Counted from the stretch's first letter, positions 9,324-19,001 are shown. The stretch is DNA of 64,000 nucleotides from Verrucomicrobiia bacterium (GCA_019634635.1 JAHCBB010000008.1:124001-188000); one strand, 5' to 3'. The notes: generated by a model not told the origin, from the sequence alone. Numbers and translations are program-made.

Positions 9324-10013
9324 ATGAAGCGCACGTTCGCGGAGCAGGGCTTTCCCGGACGCCTGATCGCCGTCGAAGGGCTCGACGGGTCCGGGAAGTC
9401 CACGCAGGTGCACCTCCTGCGCACGTGGCTCGAGCAGCAGGGATGCAAGGTGTTCTTCTCCGAGTGGAACTCGTCGGCCCTCGTCAAGAGCGCCACCAGT
9501 CGTGGCAAAAAGGAGAACCTGCTGACGGCCACCACCTTCAGCCTGATCCATGCGACGGATTTCGCCGACCGTTATGAGCGCCAGTTGCTGCCCCTGCTGC
9601 GCGCCGGCTATCTGGTCCTCTGCGACCGCTATGCCTTCACCGCGTTCGCGCGCGACGTCGTCCGGGGGGTGCCGCCCGACTGGGTCCGCGGCGTGTACTC
9701 CTTCGCCGCCCTCCCCGACATCACATTCTTCTTCAAGGCGCACCTGGAAGTGTCCCTGACACGGATCCTGGACAACCGCCCCGTCCTGAAGTTCCACGAG
9801 GCGGGCATGGACCTGAAGCTGTCCCCGGATCCCTACGAGAGCTTCCGGCTCTTCCAGGGGCGGATTTTCGAGCAGTACCTGGCCATGAGCACCGAGTTCC
9901 AGTTCACCATGATCAACGCCAACCAGCGCATCGAGGAGCAACAGGGTGTGGTGCGGGCCCTGCTCGCCTCGCGGGTGGACCTCTGCAAGTACATTACGCC
10001 CAAGTCCCCCTGA
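9324..10013 (+). CDS. Thymidylate-kinase-like P-loop kinase, first of a tandem pair
   Basis: A 229-residue protein of the thymidylate kinase (Tmk) fold. It has a P-loop GLDGSGKST at 19-27 and the DRY motif at 101-103 (CDRYAFTAFARD). dTMP kinase converts dTMP to dTDP. A segment near residues 155-170 (EAGMDLKLSPDPYESF) is shared with the next gene but is not part of the classical Tmk lid that I recognise, so the true substrate may differ. The next gene starts 4 bp after this stop, indicating one operon. A divergent sigma-factor gene lies upstream. The fold is secure; dTMP specificity is not. Confidence 0.8.
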   Translation: MKRTFAEQGFPGRLIAVEGLDGSGKSTQVHLLRTWLEQQGCKVFFSEWNSSALVKSATSRGKKENLLTATTFSLIHATDFADRYERQLLPLLRAGYLVLCDRYAFTAFARDVVRGVPPDWVRGVYSFAALPDITFFFKAHLEVSLTRILDNRPVLKFHEAGMDLKLSPDPYESFRLFQGRIFEQYLAMSTEFQFTMINANQRIEEQQGVVRALLASRVDLCKYITPKSP

Positions 10014-10017
10014 CCCC

Positions 10018-10779
10018 ATGCAGCCCCGTAAACCCAGGTCCCGGCCCGGTCCTCCTGCAACCACCGCCCGCGTGGTGGTGCCCGAAATCACCGCAAAACG
10101 GTTCTTCGGCCACGGCCTGCCGGGCGTGGATCTCGCCAAGCTGAGCGGCAAGTTGATCGTCATTGAGGGGGCGGACGGGTCCGGCCGCTCCACGCAGATC
10201 TCGCAGCTCGCCCGGTGGCTGGAGGGCAACGGCCACGCCACGCTTCAGGTCGGGCTCAAACGGTCCACCCTGGTCAGTGAACAGCTCGAACAGGCCCAGC
10301 ACGGCAACATCCTGTCCCGGACAACCCTGTCGCTCTTCTACGCCACCGATTTTGCCGACCAGTTGGAGCATTCCATCCTGCCCTCCTTGCGGGCCGGTGT
10401 CGTGGTGCTGGCGGACCGCTACATCTACACCCTGATGGCCCGCGATCTGGTGCGCGGCACCGACGAGCACTGGCTGCGCAACCTGTTCGGCATCGCGCTG
10501 GTGCCGGATGCGGTGTTCTATCTGGAGGTGTCTCCGGAACAACTGGTCCAGCGCGCCTTTGCCAAAAACCAGTCCCTCGACTACTGGGAAAGCGGCATGG
10601 ATCTGGGGCTGTCCCGCGACATGTTCGACAGCTTCCTCCAGTATCAGGCACGCATGCGGGAAACCTTCCGACGCCTGCAAAAGACCTACGGCTTTTCAAT
10701 CATTGACGGGGAGCGCCCCCCGCTGGACATCAATGCCGAACTGCGTGACCGCATTGAGCAGGTCCTGTCCGGGCACTGA
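10018..10779 (+). CDS. Thymidylate-kinase-like P-loop kinase, second of a tandem pair
   Basis: A protein of 253 residues from ATG 10018; the frame is open further upstream inside the previous gene. P-loop GADGSGRST at 51-59 (Arg in place of the usual Lys) and DRY at 133-135. It has an N-terminal extension of about 40 residues compared with its neighbour. The pair share a (E/S)GMDL-x-LS-x-D signature and overall layout, so they look like diverged duplicates. The Lys-to-Arg change in the Walker A motif could lower catalysis or alter specificity, raising the possibility of a heteromeric enzyme. It is transcribed with the gene before it and ends about 40 bp before tRNA-Pro on the other strand. 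Confidence 0.78.
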   Translation: MQPRKPRSRPGPPATTARVVVPEITAKRFFGHGLPGVDLAKLSGKLIVIEGADGSGRSTQISQLARWLEGNGHATLQVGLKRSTLVSEQLEQAQHGNILSRTTLSLFYATDFADQLEHSILPSLRAGVVVLADRYIYTLMARDLVRGTDEHWLRNLFGIALVPDAVFYLEVSPEQLVQRAFAKNQSLDYWESGMDLGLSRDMFDSFLQYQARMRETFRRLQKTYGFSIIDGERPPLDINAELRDRIEQVLSGH

Positions 10780-10818
10780 TTCTCCGGAATTTCAGGGGAA
10801 TCATCGCTGCGGGAGGAT

Positions 10819-10895
10819 TGGTCGGGACGACAGGATTTGAACCTGCGACGTCTTGGTCCCAAACCAAGTGCTCTACCTGGCTGAGCTACGTCCCG
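10819..10895 (-). tRNA. tRNA-Pro (anticodon UGG)
   Basis: On the minus strand the sequence folds as a complete cloverleaf: acceptor CGGGACG/CGTCCCG, D arm starting GCTCAG, anticodon stem CTTGG/CCAAG around loop TTTGGGA (anticodon TGG), and T arm with GGTTCAAATCC. Discriminator A (10822) is followed by an encoded CCA (10821-10819). The 5' end (10895) overlaps the last 10 bases of pdxA. Confidence 0.95.
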
Positions 10896-11929
10896 CCTGC
10901 CGCACTGTGCCTGTTCGGTGAGCCCGGGCAACGCGTTTCTTGCCGCCGATCCCCACCGGCAAGCTGCAAGGCGAGCCGGATCGCCGAGGTCATGCTGTCC
11001 GGCCGGGCACTTCCAAGGCCCGCAATGTCGTAGGCGGTACCGTGATCCGGTGACGTGCGGACGAACGGGAGGCCCAGGGTCCAGTTCACTCCGGTGTCGA
11101 AGGCCACCAGCTTCAAGGGCGCCAGTCCCTGGTCATGGTACAAGGCCACGACCACCTCGCAACCTCCCCGGATGGCATGCCCGAACACCGTGTCGGCGGG
11201 CCAGGGACCGTCGGCGTCGCAACCTGCGGCCCGGGCGCGCGCCAGCGCCGGCTTCACGACCAAGTGCTCCTCCGTCCCCATCAGGCCACCCTCGCCTGCA
11301 TGGGGATTCAACCCGCAGACGGCGATTCGCTGACGCGGGAGCCCCAGCCGATGGCAGGCCGCGGACGCCAACCGGATGGCGCGATCCACCGACTCAATCG
11401 TCACGGCCCCGGGCACCTGGCAGAGCGGCAGGTGCGTGGTGGCAAGCACCACGCGCAGCCAGCGCCCCCGATCATCCGTTCCCAGCAGCATCATCGCGGT
11501 CTCCCGGGCTCCGGTCCGCCCGGCGAGATACTCGGTCTGCCCGACGAAGGAGATGCCCGCACGCAGAACCGCCTCCTTGTTCACCGGCGCAGTCACCAAC
11601 CCGTCGAGGTCGCCTTCAAGACACCGTCGCGCGCCCTCCGCAATCCAATCCAGCGCGGCGCGGGACGCCACCGCCGCACCGCGCTGAAGCCCCCGGGGCA
11701 GCGCGGCGCCGCACGCCAGACTCCAAAGCCCCGGCTTCGCGGCCCCTCGGCCCGGCCAGGTGGCGATGGGCAGGCGGATTCCCCGAAGCGCCGCGGCACG
11801 CTGGAGGACGCCGGGATCCCCCAGGAACACCAGGGCCGCGCCGGCGAACTCCGGCGTCACCGCCGCCCCGGCCGCCACCTCGGGCCCGATGCCGGTCGCA
11901 TCCCCAAGCGTGATTCCAAGGACGACCAT
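10886..11929 (-). CDS. pdxA: 4-hydroxythreonine-4-phosphate dehydrogenase PdxA
   Basis: NAD-dependent oxidation of 4-hydroxythreonine-4-phosphate in pyridoxal-5'-phosphate synthesis (DXP-dependent pathway). It has 347 residues, the usual size. Family motifs are visible: ITLGDATGIGPE at the N-terminus, TAPVNKEA, the His-containing ATTHLPL and NPHAGEGG, and FVRTSPDHGTAYDIAG near the end, which supply metal and substrate ligands. It lies 24 bp downstream of the SurA-like gene on the same strand. The stop codon TAG (10888-10886) is made by bases of the tRNA-Pro gene (the TAG preceding the D arm), so the mRNA end and the tRNA must be processed from a common transcript or transcribed separately. 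Confidence 0.95.
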   Translation of the reverse strand: MVVLGITLGDATGIGPEVAAGAAVTPEFAGAALVFLGDPGVLQRAAALRGIRLPIATWPGRGAAKPGLWSLACGAALPRGLQRGAAVASRAALDWIAEGARRCLEGDLDGLVTAPVNKEAVLRAGISFVGQTEYLAGRTGARETAMMLLGTDDRGRWLRVVLATTHLPLCQVPGAVTIESVDRAIRLASAACHRLGLPRQRIAVCGLNPHAGEGGLMGTEEHLVVKPALARARAAGCDADGPWPADTVFGHAIRGGCEVVVALYHDQGLAPLKLVAFDTGVNWTLGLPFVRTSPDHGTAYDIAGLGSARPDSMTSAIRLALQLAGGDRRQETRCPGSPNRHSAAGGT

Positions 11930-11953
11930 TCCCGGGGGGGCGCGGATCGCCCA

Positions 11954-12970
11954 TCAGTAATAAGCCACGTAGGATTTCTTGCGGAGCCGGGCGATCCATT
12001 GCTTGCGAAGGCGCTCCTTTTCGATGTTGCGGAGCATCTGCTCAACCTCGTCCCGCACATCGGCAATGGGCTTCATACCCGAGGACCTGCGCTCCTCCAC
12101 CTTGACGATGAACACCGCGGAATCGAGATCAATGATGTCACTCACCGTCCCCGGCGCGGACTCAAAGACGAACCGGCGCAGCTCGGGGCGCAGGTCGGAG
12201 TCGCGGTCCTCAATCCACCCCCGGTCGCCGCCCTTGATGCGGCGGGCATCGTCGGAGTACTCGTCGGCGAGCTTCGCAAAATCTCCGCCCTCCTTGAGCT
12301 TCGCCAGCACTTCCGCGGCGATCCGGACGGGCTCGCCGCGGGCATGCCGGGATTTATCAATCACGATCATCCGGATCCGCGCCGCCTCCTGAACGTTGAA
12401 CCGGTTGGTGTTCTGCTCGTAGTAGCGTTCGATCTTGCGCGGCGACACGAAGACGTTCTGGTTCACATTCTTCAATGTCATCTGGGAGATGATGAATGCG
12501 TCGCGCTGCTCGTTCTTGAAGTCCTCGAAGCTCTCGCCCACCTGGTTGAGCGTCTTCATGAGGCTCAGCCGGTCGCCGAATTCGGTGCGAATCTGGCCCT
12601 CGACCACGTCGTTGATGATGCCATCCGGCAGATTGAAGCCGGCGCTGTAGAACTCATCCAGGATCAGGTAGCGCTCAATCAACTGCTCGAGGCTGTCCCG
12701 CAGGATTTCCTGGCGCTTTTGAAGAAAGAGTTCCGGACGCGCCATGTACTGGCGGCGCGCGGCATCAATGGCGCGCGCCGCGAACTGTTCGACCGCCTGA
12801 ACCGTAATGACATGCGAATTCACCACCGCAGCCACCCCGGTCACCGGCACGCTCGGGGCATTGCCTCCGAACGTGGCACCCTGGCCCTGCACCGGACCAC
12901 AGGCGAGCAGCAAACCGATGGCAAGTCCAAGGACCTGTCCAGGCCGGAACTTTGGTTTTCCCGAATCCAT
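11954..12970 (-). CDS. surA: SurA-like periplasmic peptidyl-prolyl isomerase/chaperone
   Basis: A 338-residue exported protein with an N-terminal signal peptide (VLGLAIGLLLACG). An N-terminal SurA_N-like helical part (VNSHVITVQAVEQFAARAID) is followed by a single parvulin-type rotamase domain at about residues 190-300 (ARIRMIVIDKS, then GGDFAKLADEYSDDARRIKGGDRGWI). E. coli SurA has two parvulin domains; this one has one. It probably assists folding of outer-membrane proteins. The order surA then pdxA is the same as in E. coli. ATG at 12970. The rotamase family is certain; SurA orthology is supported mainly by gene order. Confidence 0.85.
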   Translation of the reverse strand: MDSGKPKFRPGQVLGLAIGLLLACGPVQGQGATFGGNAPSVPVTGVAAVVNSHVITVQAVEQFAARAIDAARRQYMARPELFLQKRQEILRDSLEQLIERYLILDEFYSAGFNLPDGIINDVVEGQIRTEFGDRLSLMKTLNQVGESFEDFKNEQRDAFIISQMTLKNVNQNVFVSPRKIERYYEQNTNRFNVQEAARIRMIVIDKSRHARGEPVRIAAEVLAKLKEGGDFAKLADEYSDDARRIKGGDRGWIEDRDSDLRPELRRFVFESAPGTVSDIIDLDSAVFIVKVEERRSSGMKPIADVRDEVEQMLRNIEKERLRKQWIARLRKKSYVAYY

Positions 12971-13035
12971 TGAACCGACACGCTACGAACTCCCCGTGGG
13001 GCTGTCCAATCCGGACCACCGCCGTCGTGGCAGGG

Positions 13036-13087
13036 GACTCCGGTGCAAATCCACTGCCGGTCAAAGCCACCGGCAGGTCCTGGAGTC
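13036..13087. repeat. Nested inverted repeat between the giant gene and surA
   Basis: CTGCCGGT (13054-13061) pairs perfectly with ACCGGCAG (13069-13076), enclosing a 7-base loop. Outside it GACTCC (13036-13041) pairs with GGAGTC (13082-13087). No T-run follows on either strand, so it is not a standard terminator. It could be a 5'-UTR structure of surA or a 3' stabilising element of the upstream gene. Confidence 0.5.
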
Positions 13088-13138
13088 GCAGCACCCGGAA
13101 CTCATCGCTCGGGGACGCCTGCGTCGCCGGTTTCCAGC

Positions 13139-13804
13139 TCAATCGCCACTGGGATCGGTCGTTGCACGCTCCGGCGCCACCGCACGAACCCTCAGGAACC
13201 GGATGCCGGATTCGGTCGGTGGAAGCGGATGGCGCATCCTGACCCGAATCCGGCCGTTGTGGATCTCCTGCTCCAGTGGCTCGGCCACCACCTCGGTCCA
13301 GCGAAGGAGGTCGGGTGAAGACTCGATGCGATATTGAACGTTCGTGATGGCATGGAGCGGATGCTCAAACTCAAGGAGGAGTTCCTCAGGGGCATGCGCC
13401 AACATCACCCCAAGGTCCAGAGCCTCCGAAGCGGGCGGCTCCGGAACGGGTGGGCGGGCCGGACCGTGAGCAGGGACCTCCAAGCGCACGTAGTCGTACT
13501 GGATCCAGTAGGAAGTGCCGGTCGGGGAGGGACCCGTGCGGGTGAACTCGATCGTGTTCGCACCGGCCGTGGCCCGCACCGCCATCGCCGGGAACTCCAA
13601 CACCAGGTTCGTCGCCCCCGTCACCCGCCCCGCCCACAACACCGTCACCAACCCGGTGCCGTTGCGAAACTGCACCCGCATGTCGTGCTCCCCGAAGCCG
13701 GGCTGGTTCACTCCGTTCAACATCCAGCCCCCGCTCACCCAGTCCAGGCTCAGACGGCACCGTGCTCCGGCGCCCGTCTGTGTGGCATCCAGCACGAAAT
13801 GCAT
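13139..13804 (-). pseudogene. C-terminal fragment of the giant repeat protein
   Basis: The last open segment (221 codons) of the frameshifted gene that begins at 22472. It contains the end of the fifth carbohydrate-binding-like repeat (from FVLDATQTG through IQYDYVRLEV). A Pro-rich linker and a unique C-terminal domain follow (EFEHPLHAITNVQYRIESSP and RFLRVRAVAPERATT), which resembles the sequence-end module of other secreted verrucomicrobial proteins. It ends at a TAG at 13139-13141. There is no start codon or ribosome site of its own, so it is read as part of the long gene. Confidence 0.55.
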
Positions 13805-14109
13805 CCGGCTGGTCAGATCCCGGATCGTGTGCGCCCGTTCCCACGCCGTCCAGGGCTCGTTTGTCCAGTGCCCGCAGTTCCCGGCTCAACCCGTTGAAGT
13901 CCCACAGGGTACACTCCGGCGAAGTAGAAATGTCGTCCGCCGAAGGATTGGCGCGCCGAATACCCGGGTCCCCGGTGACGGGTCACCACGCGCCCGGCGG
14001 AGAGATTCTTCAGCCTCGCTTTGCACGCTGAACTCCCGCGTCGCCGATACGCAGCACCGCCGTCGTCGTCCACACCCAGCCGCCACACCTGTCGCAATAC
14101 CACCGGCTC
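13470..14109 (-). repeat. Repeat A copy 5 (carbohydrate-binding-like module)
   Basis: The fifth ~640 bp copy of module A, running from the EPVVxxVWxLGVDDD-type start to the IQYDYVRLE end. It is more diverged than copies 1-2 and carries small indels around 13870-14100. Confidence 0.75.
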
Positions 14110-14149
14110 CGGCGGCGGGGGGCGGGGGAGGCGGGGCGGCGCGTCATGA

Positions 14150-15843
14150 ACCGTCACCCGGAACGTCCGCGAATCGCTCAAGGGCGGCACGCCACTGTCG
14201 CTCACCCGACCGTGCCACTTCAATCTCGGGGCCCTGTGCCTGTCGGCGTCCAGCTCACCAGCCCCCCCGCACCAACCGTCAGCCCCGACGGTCCGGACAC
14301 CAGCGAGTAGCTCAACACCTGCGCCGGCAGGTCGGCATCACTCGCCGTCAGCTGCACGCTCCAGGGCACCTGCTCGTCAATCACCCGGTCCGCCACCGCT
14401 GTCAGCACCGGTGCCGTGTTGACCTCCCGTACCGTGATCCGGAAGCCCTTCGTGTTGCTAAGCGGAGGTTCGCCGTTGTCCCGCACCTGCACCGTCACCT
14501 CATACTCCCCGGGCCCCTGTACCTCGGTCGGCGTCCAGCTCACCAGCCCCCCCGCGCCAACCGTCAGCCCCGACGGTCCGGACACCAGCGAATAGCTCAA
14601 CACCTGCGCCGGCAGATCGGCGTCACTCGCCGTCAGTTGCACGCTCCAGGGCACCTGCTCGTCAATCGCCTCATCCGCCAACGATGACAGCACCGGCGGA
14701 GTGTTGTTCCCATCAAGGACGGCAATGCGGAAGCGCGCCGTGCTGCTCAATGGCGGCTCTGCGTTATCGGTTACCCGGACCACCACTTCGTACTCCCCAG
14801 ACCTCTGCAGTTGGCCGGGAGTCCAACTCACGCGACCTCCCGCTTCAACCGTCAGCCCTGATGGACCCTCCACCAACGAATACGTAAGTACCTGTGGCGG
14901 CAAATCCGCATCGCTGGCCGTCAACTGCAAGCTCCAGGACTCCTGCCCGTCAATCGCCTGATCAGGCACCGCCGACAGCACCGGTGCCGTGTTGATCTCC
15001 CGTACCGTGATCCGGAAGCCCGTCGTGTTGCCCAGTGGAGGTTCGCCGTTGTCCCGCACCTGCACGGCCACCTCGTACTCCCCGGGCCCCTGCGCCTCGG
15101 TCGGCGCCCAGCTCACCAGCCCCCCCGCGCCAACCGTCAGCCCCGACGGTCCGGACACCAGCGAGTAGCTCAACACCTGCGCCGGCAGGTCGGCATCGCT
15201 GGCCGTCAACTGCACGCTCCACGGCACCTGCTCGTCAATCACCCGGTCCGCCACCGCTGACAGCACCGGTGCCGTGTTGACCTCCCGTACCGTGATCCGG
15301 AAGCCCTTCATGTCGCCCAGTGGAGGTTCGCCGTTGTCCCGCACCTGCACCGTCACCTCATACTCCCCGGGCCCCTGTACCTCGGTCGGCGTCCAGCTCA
15401 CCAGCCCCCCCGCGCCAACCGTCAGCCCCGACGGTCCGGACACCAGCGAGTAGCTCACCCCGCGCCGGCAGGTCGGCATCACTCGCCGTCAGCTGCACGC
15501 TCCAGGGCACCTGCTCGTCAATCACCCGGTCCGCCACCGCTGACAGCACCGGTGCCGTGTTGACCTCCCGTACCGTGATCCGGAAGCCCTTCATGTCGCC
15601 CAGTGGAGGGCCCGCCGTTGTCCCACCTGTACCACGTCACCCTTGTACTCCCCGCCCCTGTGCCTCGGTCGGCGTCCAGTCACCCAGCCCCCCAGCCAAC
15701 CGCCCCTGACGGTCCGGACACCAGCGAATAGCTCAACACACCTGGGCGCTGGCAGATCTGGCATCACTGCCGTCAGCTGCACGCTCCAGGGCACCTGCTC
15801 GTCAATCGCCTGATCCGCCACCCAGACAGCACCGGCGCCGTGC
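14150..15843 (-). repeat. Six consecutive B repeats (Ig/cadherin-like)
   Basis: Six copies of a ~285 bp (95-residue) module. The conserved IDEQVPWSVQLTASDADLP block falls near 14366, 14657, 15228, 15513 and 15798, and a diverged copy near 14948 reads IDGQESWSLQL. The modules resemble putative-Ig (He_PIG) or cadherin-like domains (YSLVSGPSGLTV, then VSWTPT). Elsewhere in the array B occurs in pairs, so this block looks expanded by four units. Confidence 0.8.
14220..15482 (-). pseudogene. Open segment of the frameshifted giant gene (B-repeat block)
   Basis: 420 codons open without interruption, covering about four and a half B repeats of the giant protein, including one clearly diverged copy (ESWSLQLTASDADLPPQVLT). 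It is bounded by frameshifts on both sides: near 14220, where a TPTEVQGPGEYE-type segment is garbled, and near 15460, where the CCTGCG of the clean copies is lost. Taken alone it is not a gene; it is a fragment of the reading frame that starts at 22472. Confidence 0.5.
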
Positions 15844-16497
15844 GTTGCCGCCGCCGTCCAATGCCTCCAGCCGCACGTAGTCGTACTGATCCAGTAGGAA
15901 CTGCCCGTTGGGAGACCCAGGTGCGGGTGAACTCAATCGTGTTCGCACCGGCCGTGGCCTGCACCGCCGTCGCTGCCGGGAATTCCACTACGAGGTTCGT
16001 CGCCACTGTCACCCGCCCCAACCACAACACCGTCACCAACCCGGCGCCGTTGCGAAACTGCACCCGCATGTCAGCTCCCGGCCGGCTTACCACTCCGTTC
16101 AACATCCAGCCCCCGCTCACCTGGTAGTCCATTTGCGGCTCAGACGGCACCGCCCGGCGCCGGCCCAGTGGCATCCAGCACGAAGTGCATCCGGCTGGTC
16201 AGACCCTGGATCGTGTGCGCCCGTTCCCACGCCGTCCAGGGCTCGGGTCCTGCGGCACCCTGGCAGTTCCCGGCTCAGCCCGTTGACCCACAGGGTACAC
16301 CTCCCGGCGAAGTAGTAGTCGTCGTCCGCCGACGGATTGGCGGTCGCCGAATACTCCGGGTCCCCGGGCAGACGGGTCACCACGCCCGGCGGGGATTCCT
16401 TCAGCCCGCTTTGCACGCTGAACTCCCGCGTCGGCTGATACAGCACCGCCGGGTCGTCGTCCACACCCAGCTGCCACACCCGTCGCACCACCGGCTC
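15844..16497 (-). repeat. Repeat A copy 4
   Basis: A ~650 bp copy of the carbohydrate-binding-like module A, with numerous 1-5 base indels relative to copies 1 and 2 (for example around 16075, 16140, 16250 and 16310). Module landmarks (VWQLGVDDDPAV, TREFSVQSGLKESPPGVVTR) are still readable in alternating frames. Confidence 0.75.
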
Positions 16498-16520
16498 CGG
16501 CGGTGGGGCAAGTGCGCGTC

Positions 16521-17090
16521 ATGAAACCGCCACACCCGGAACGTCCGCGAATCGCTCAAGGGCGGCACGCCACTGTCACGCTCACCCGACCGTCACTTCA
16601 TAACTCCCCGGGGCCCTGTGTCCCCAGCCTGGCGTCCAGCTCACCAGCCCCCGCGCCAACCGTCAGTCCTGACGGGTCCGGACACCAGCGAGTAGCTCAA
16701 CACCTGCGCCGGCAGGTCGGCATCACTTCGCCGTCAGCTGCACGCCCAGGGCACCTGCTCGTCAATCACCCGGTCCGCCACCGCCGACAGCACCGGTGCC
16801 GTGTTGACCTCTCCCGTACCGTGATCCGGGAAGCCCTTCGCGTCGCCCAGTGGAGTGCCCGCCGTTGTCCTGCACCTGCACTGTCACCTCGTAATCCCGG
16901 CCCCTGTGCCCGGTCGGCGTCCAGCTCACCAGCCCCCGCGCCAACCGTCAGCCCTGACGGTCCGGACACCAGCGAATAGCCTTCGACTCCGTGCCGGCAG
17001 ATCGGCGTCACTGTCAGTCAGTTGCACGCTCCAGGGCACCGTCGCTCGTCAATCGCCTCATCCGCCAACGATGACAGCACCGGCGCCGTG
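16521..17090 (-). repeat. B repeat pair, block 3
   Basis: Two Ig/cadherin-like B modules between A copies 4 and 3. IDEQ blocks are near 16760 and 17044. Heavily indel-ridden; the Pro-rich linker before A copy 4 is also shortened here. Confidence 0.7.
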
Positions 17091-17741
17091 TTGCCGCCGC
17101 CGTCCAATGCCTCCAGCCGCACGTAGTCGTACTGGATCCAGAGAACCGCCCGGCGGGGAGGGACCCGTGCGGGTGAACTCAATCGTGTTCGCACCGGCCG
17201 TGGCCCGCACCGCCGTCGCCGGGAATTCCAATTACGCGAGGTTTCGTCGCCACTGCCACCGACCCGTCCACAACAGCGCGTCACGAACCCGGTGCCGTTG
17301 CGAAACTGCACCCGCATGTCGTGCTCCTCGGCTGGTTCACTCCGTTCAACATCCAGCCCCGCTCACCCAGTTCAGGCTCAGACGGCACCGTGCTCCGGCG
17401 CCCGTCTGCGTGGCATCCAACACGAAGTGCATCCGGCTGGTCAGATCCCGGATCGTGTGCGCCCGTTCCCACGCGCCGCTGCCCAGGGGCCCGTCCTGCG
17501 CACCCGCAGCTCCCGGCTCCAGCCTGTTGAAGCTCACAGGGTACACCCCGGCGAAGCAGTGGTCGTCGTCCGCCGACGGACGGCGGTCTCAATACTCCGG
17601 GTCCCCGGGCAGACGGGTCACCACGCCCGGCGGGGATTCCTTCAGCCCGCTTTGCACGCTGAACTCCCGCGTCGGCTGATACGGCAGCACCGCCGGGTCG
17701 TCGTCCACACCCAGCTGCCACACCCGTCGCACCACCGGCTC
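17091..17741 (-). repeat. Repeat A copy 3
   Basis: Third copy of module A. The 5' part (17590-17741) is clean, while 17130-17590 carries multiple small indels. It is preceded in the reading direction by a long Pro linker encoded by G-runs at about 17745-17780. Confidence 0.75.
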
Positions 17742-17770
17742 CGGCGGCGGGGGGGGCGGGGGGGGCGGGG

Positions 17771-18347
17771 GCGGCGCGTCATGAACCGTTACCCGGAACG
17801 TCCGCGAATCGCTCAAGGGCGGCACGCCACTGTCGCTCACCCGGACCGCCACTTCATACTCCCCGGGGCCCTGTGTCCCGGTCGGCGTCCAGCTCACCAG
17901 CCCCCCCGCACCAACCGTCAGCCCCGACGGTCCGGACACCAGCGAGTAGCTCAACACCTGCGCCGGCAGGTCGGCATCACTCGCCGTCAGCTGCACGCTC
18001 CAGGGCACCTGCTCGTCAATCGCCTGATCCGCCACTGCTGACAGCACCGGTGCCGTGTTGACCTCCCGCACCGTGATCCGAAAGCCCTTCATGTCGCCCA
18101 GTGGAGGTTCGCCGTTGTCCCGCACCTGCACCGTCACCTGTACTCCCCGGGCCCCTGTGCTCGGTCGGCGTCCGTATAGTTCACCAGCCCCCGCACCAAC
18201 CGTCAGCCCCGACGGTCCGGACACCAGCGAATAGCTCAACACCTGCGCCGGCAGATCGGGTATCGCTGGCCGTCAGTTGCACGCTCCAGCGCACCTGCTC
18301 GTCAATCGCCCGATCCGCCACCCCAGACAGCACCCGGTGCCGTGCTG
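17771..18347 (-). repeat. B repeat pair, block 2
   Basis: Two B modules. The downstream one (17771-18060) is intact and nearly identical to block 1. The upstream one has indels around 18140-18190 and 18260-18345. Confidence 0.75.
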
Positions 18348-19001
18348 CCGCCGCCGTCCAATGCCTCCAGCCGCACGTAGTCACTCGACCAGTGAGGGAA
18401 CTGCCCGTTGGGGAGGGACCCGTGCGGGCAGCAACTCCACCGTGTTCTTCGCACCCGCCGTGGCCTGCACCGCCGTCGCCGGGAATTCCACTACGAGGTT
18501 CGTCGCCACCGTCACCCGCCCCGTCCACAACACCGTCACCAACCCGGTGCCGTTGCGAAACTGCACCCGCATGTCGTGCTCCCCGAAGCCGGGCTGGTTC
18601 ACTCCGTTCAACATCCAGCCCCCGCTCACCCAGTCCAGGCTCAGACGGCACCGTGCTCCGGTGCCGGCCTGTGTGGCATCCAGCACGAAGTGCATCCGGC
18701 TGGTCAGATCCCGGATCGTGTGCGCCCGTTCCCACGCCGTCCAGGGCTCGTCCTGCGGCACCCGCAGTTCCCGGCTCAGCCCGTTGAAGCCCACAGGGTA
18801 CACCCCGGCGAAGTAATAGTCGTCGTCCGCCGAAGGATTGGCGGTTGCCGAATACTCCGGGTCCCCGGGCAGACGGGTCACCAAGCCCGGCGGGGATTCC
18901 TTCAGCCCGCTTTGCACGCTGAACTCCCGCGTCGGCTGATACGGCAGCACCGCCGGGTCGTCGTCCACACCCAGCTGCCACACCCGTCGCACCACCGGCT
19001 C
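18348..19001 (-). repeat. Repeat A copy 2
   Basis: Second copy of module A, clean from 18460 to 19001 and nearly identical to copy 1 there. The last ~110 bp (18348-18460) is disturbed, which ends the long open frame at 18381. Confidence 0.8.

Larger units (their letters stand above)
13139..18380 (-). pseudogene. Frameshifted 3' half of the giant oxidoreductase/repeat gene
   Basis: Continuation of the gene starting at 22472. Homology to the clean repeats at 18450-20250 is continuous on the minus strand down to a unique C-terminus at 13139, but the frame changes many times, especially within 15460-18440. Without the indels the protein would be about 3100 residues. The lesions are small insertions and deletions of 1-10 bases scattered every few tens of bases, in both directions and almost only inside near-identical repeats. 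Unique flanking sequence is clean. That pattern fits poor consensus of a collapsed repeat array better than gradual pseudogene decay, but real decay is not excluded. Confidence 0.7.

Noticed and set aside
13030..13090. Possible cobalamin riboswitch (GGGGACTCCGGTGCAAATCC and AAAGCCACC)
   Set aside because: The string recalls the B12-riboswitch core, but the GCCACTG-type element and final B12 box are absent in the right order on either strand, and the adjacent genes are not B12-related.
13139..18380. Reading the repeat region as many small separate genes or as a CRISPR-like array
   Set aside because: Units are 285 bp and ~640 bp protein-coding modules continuous with the upstream gene. There are no short spacers, and the small frames have no starts or ribosome sites.
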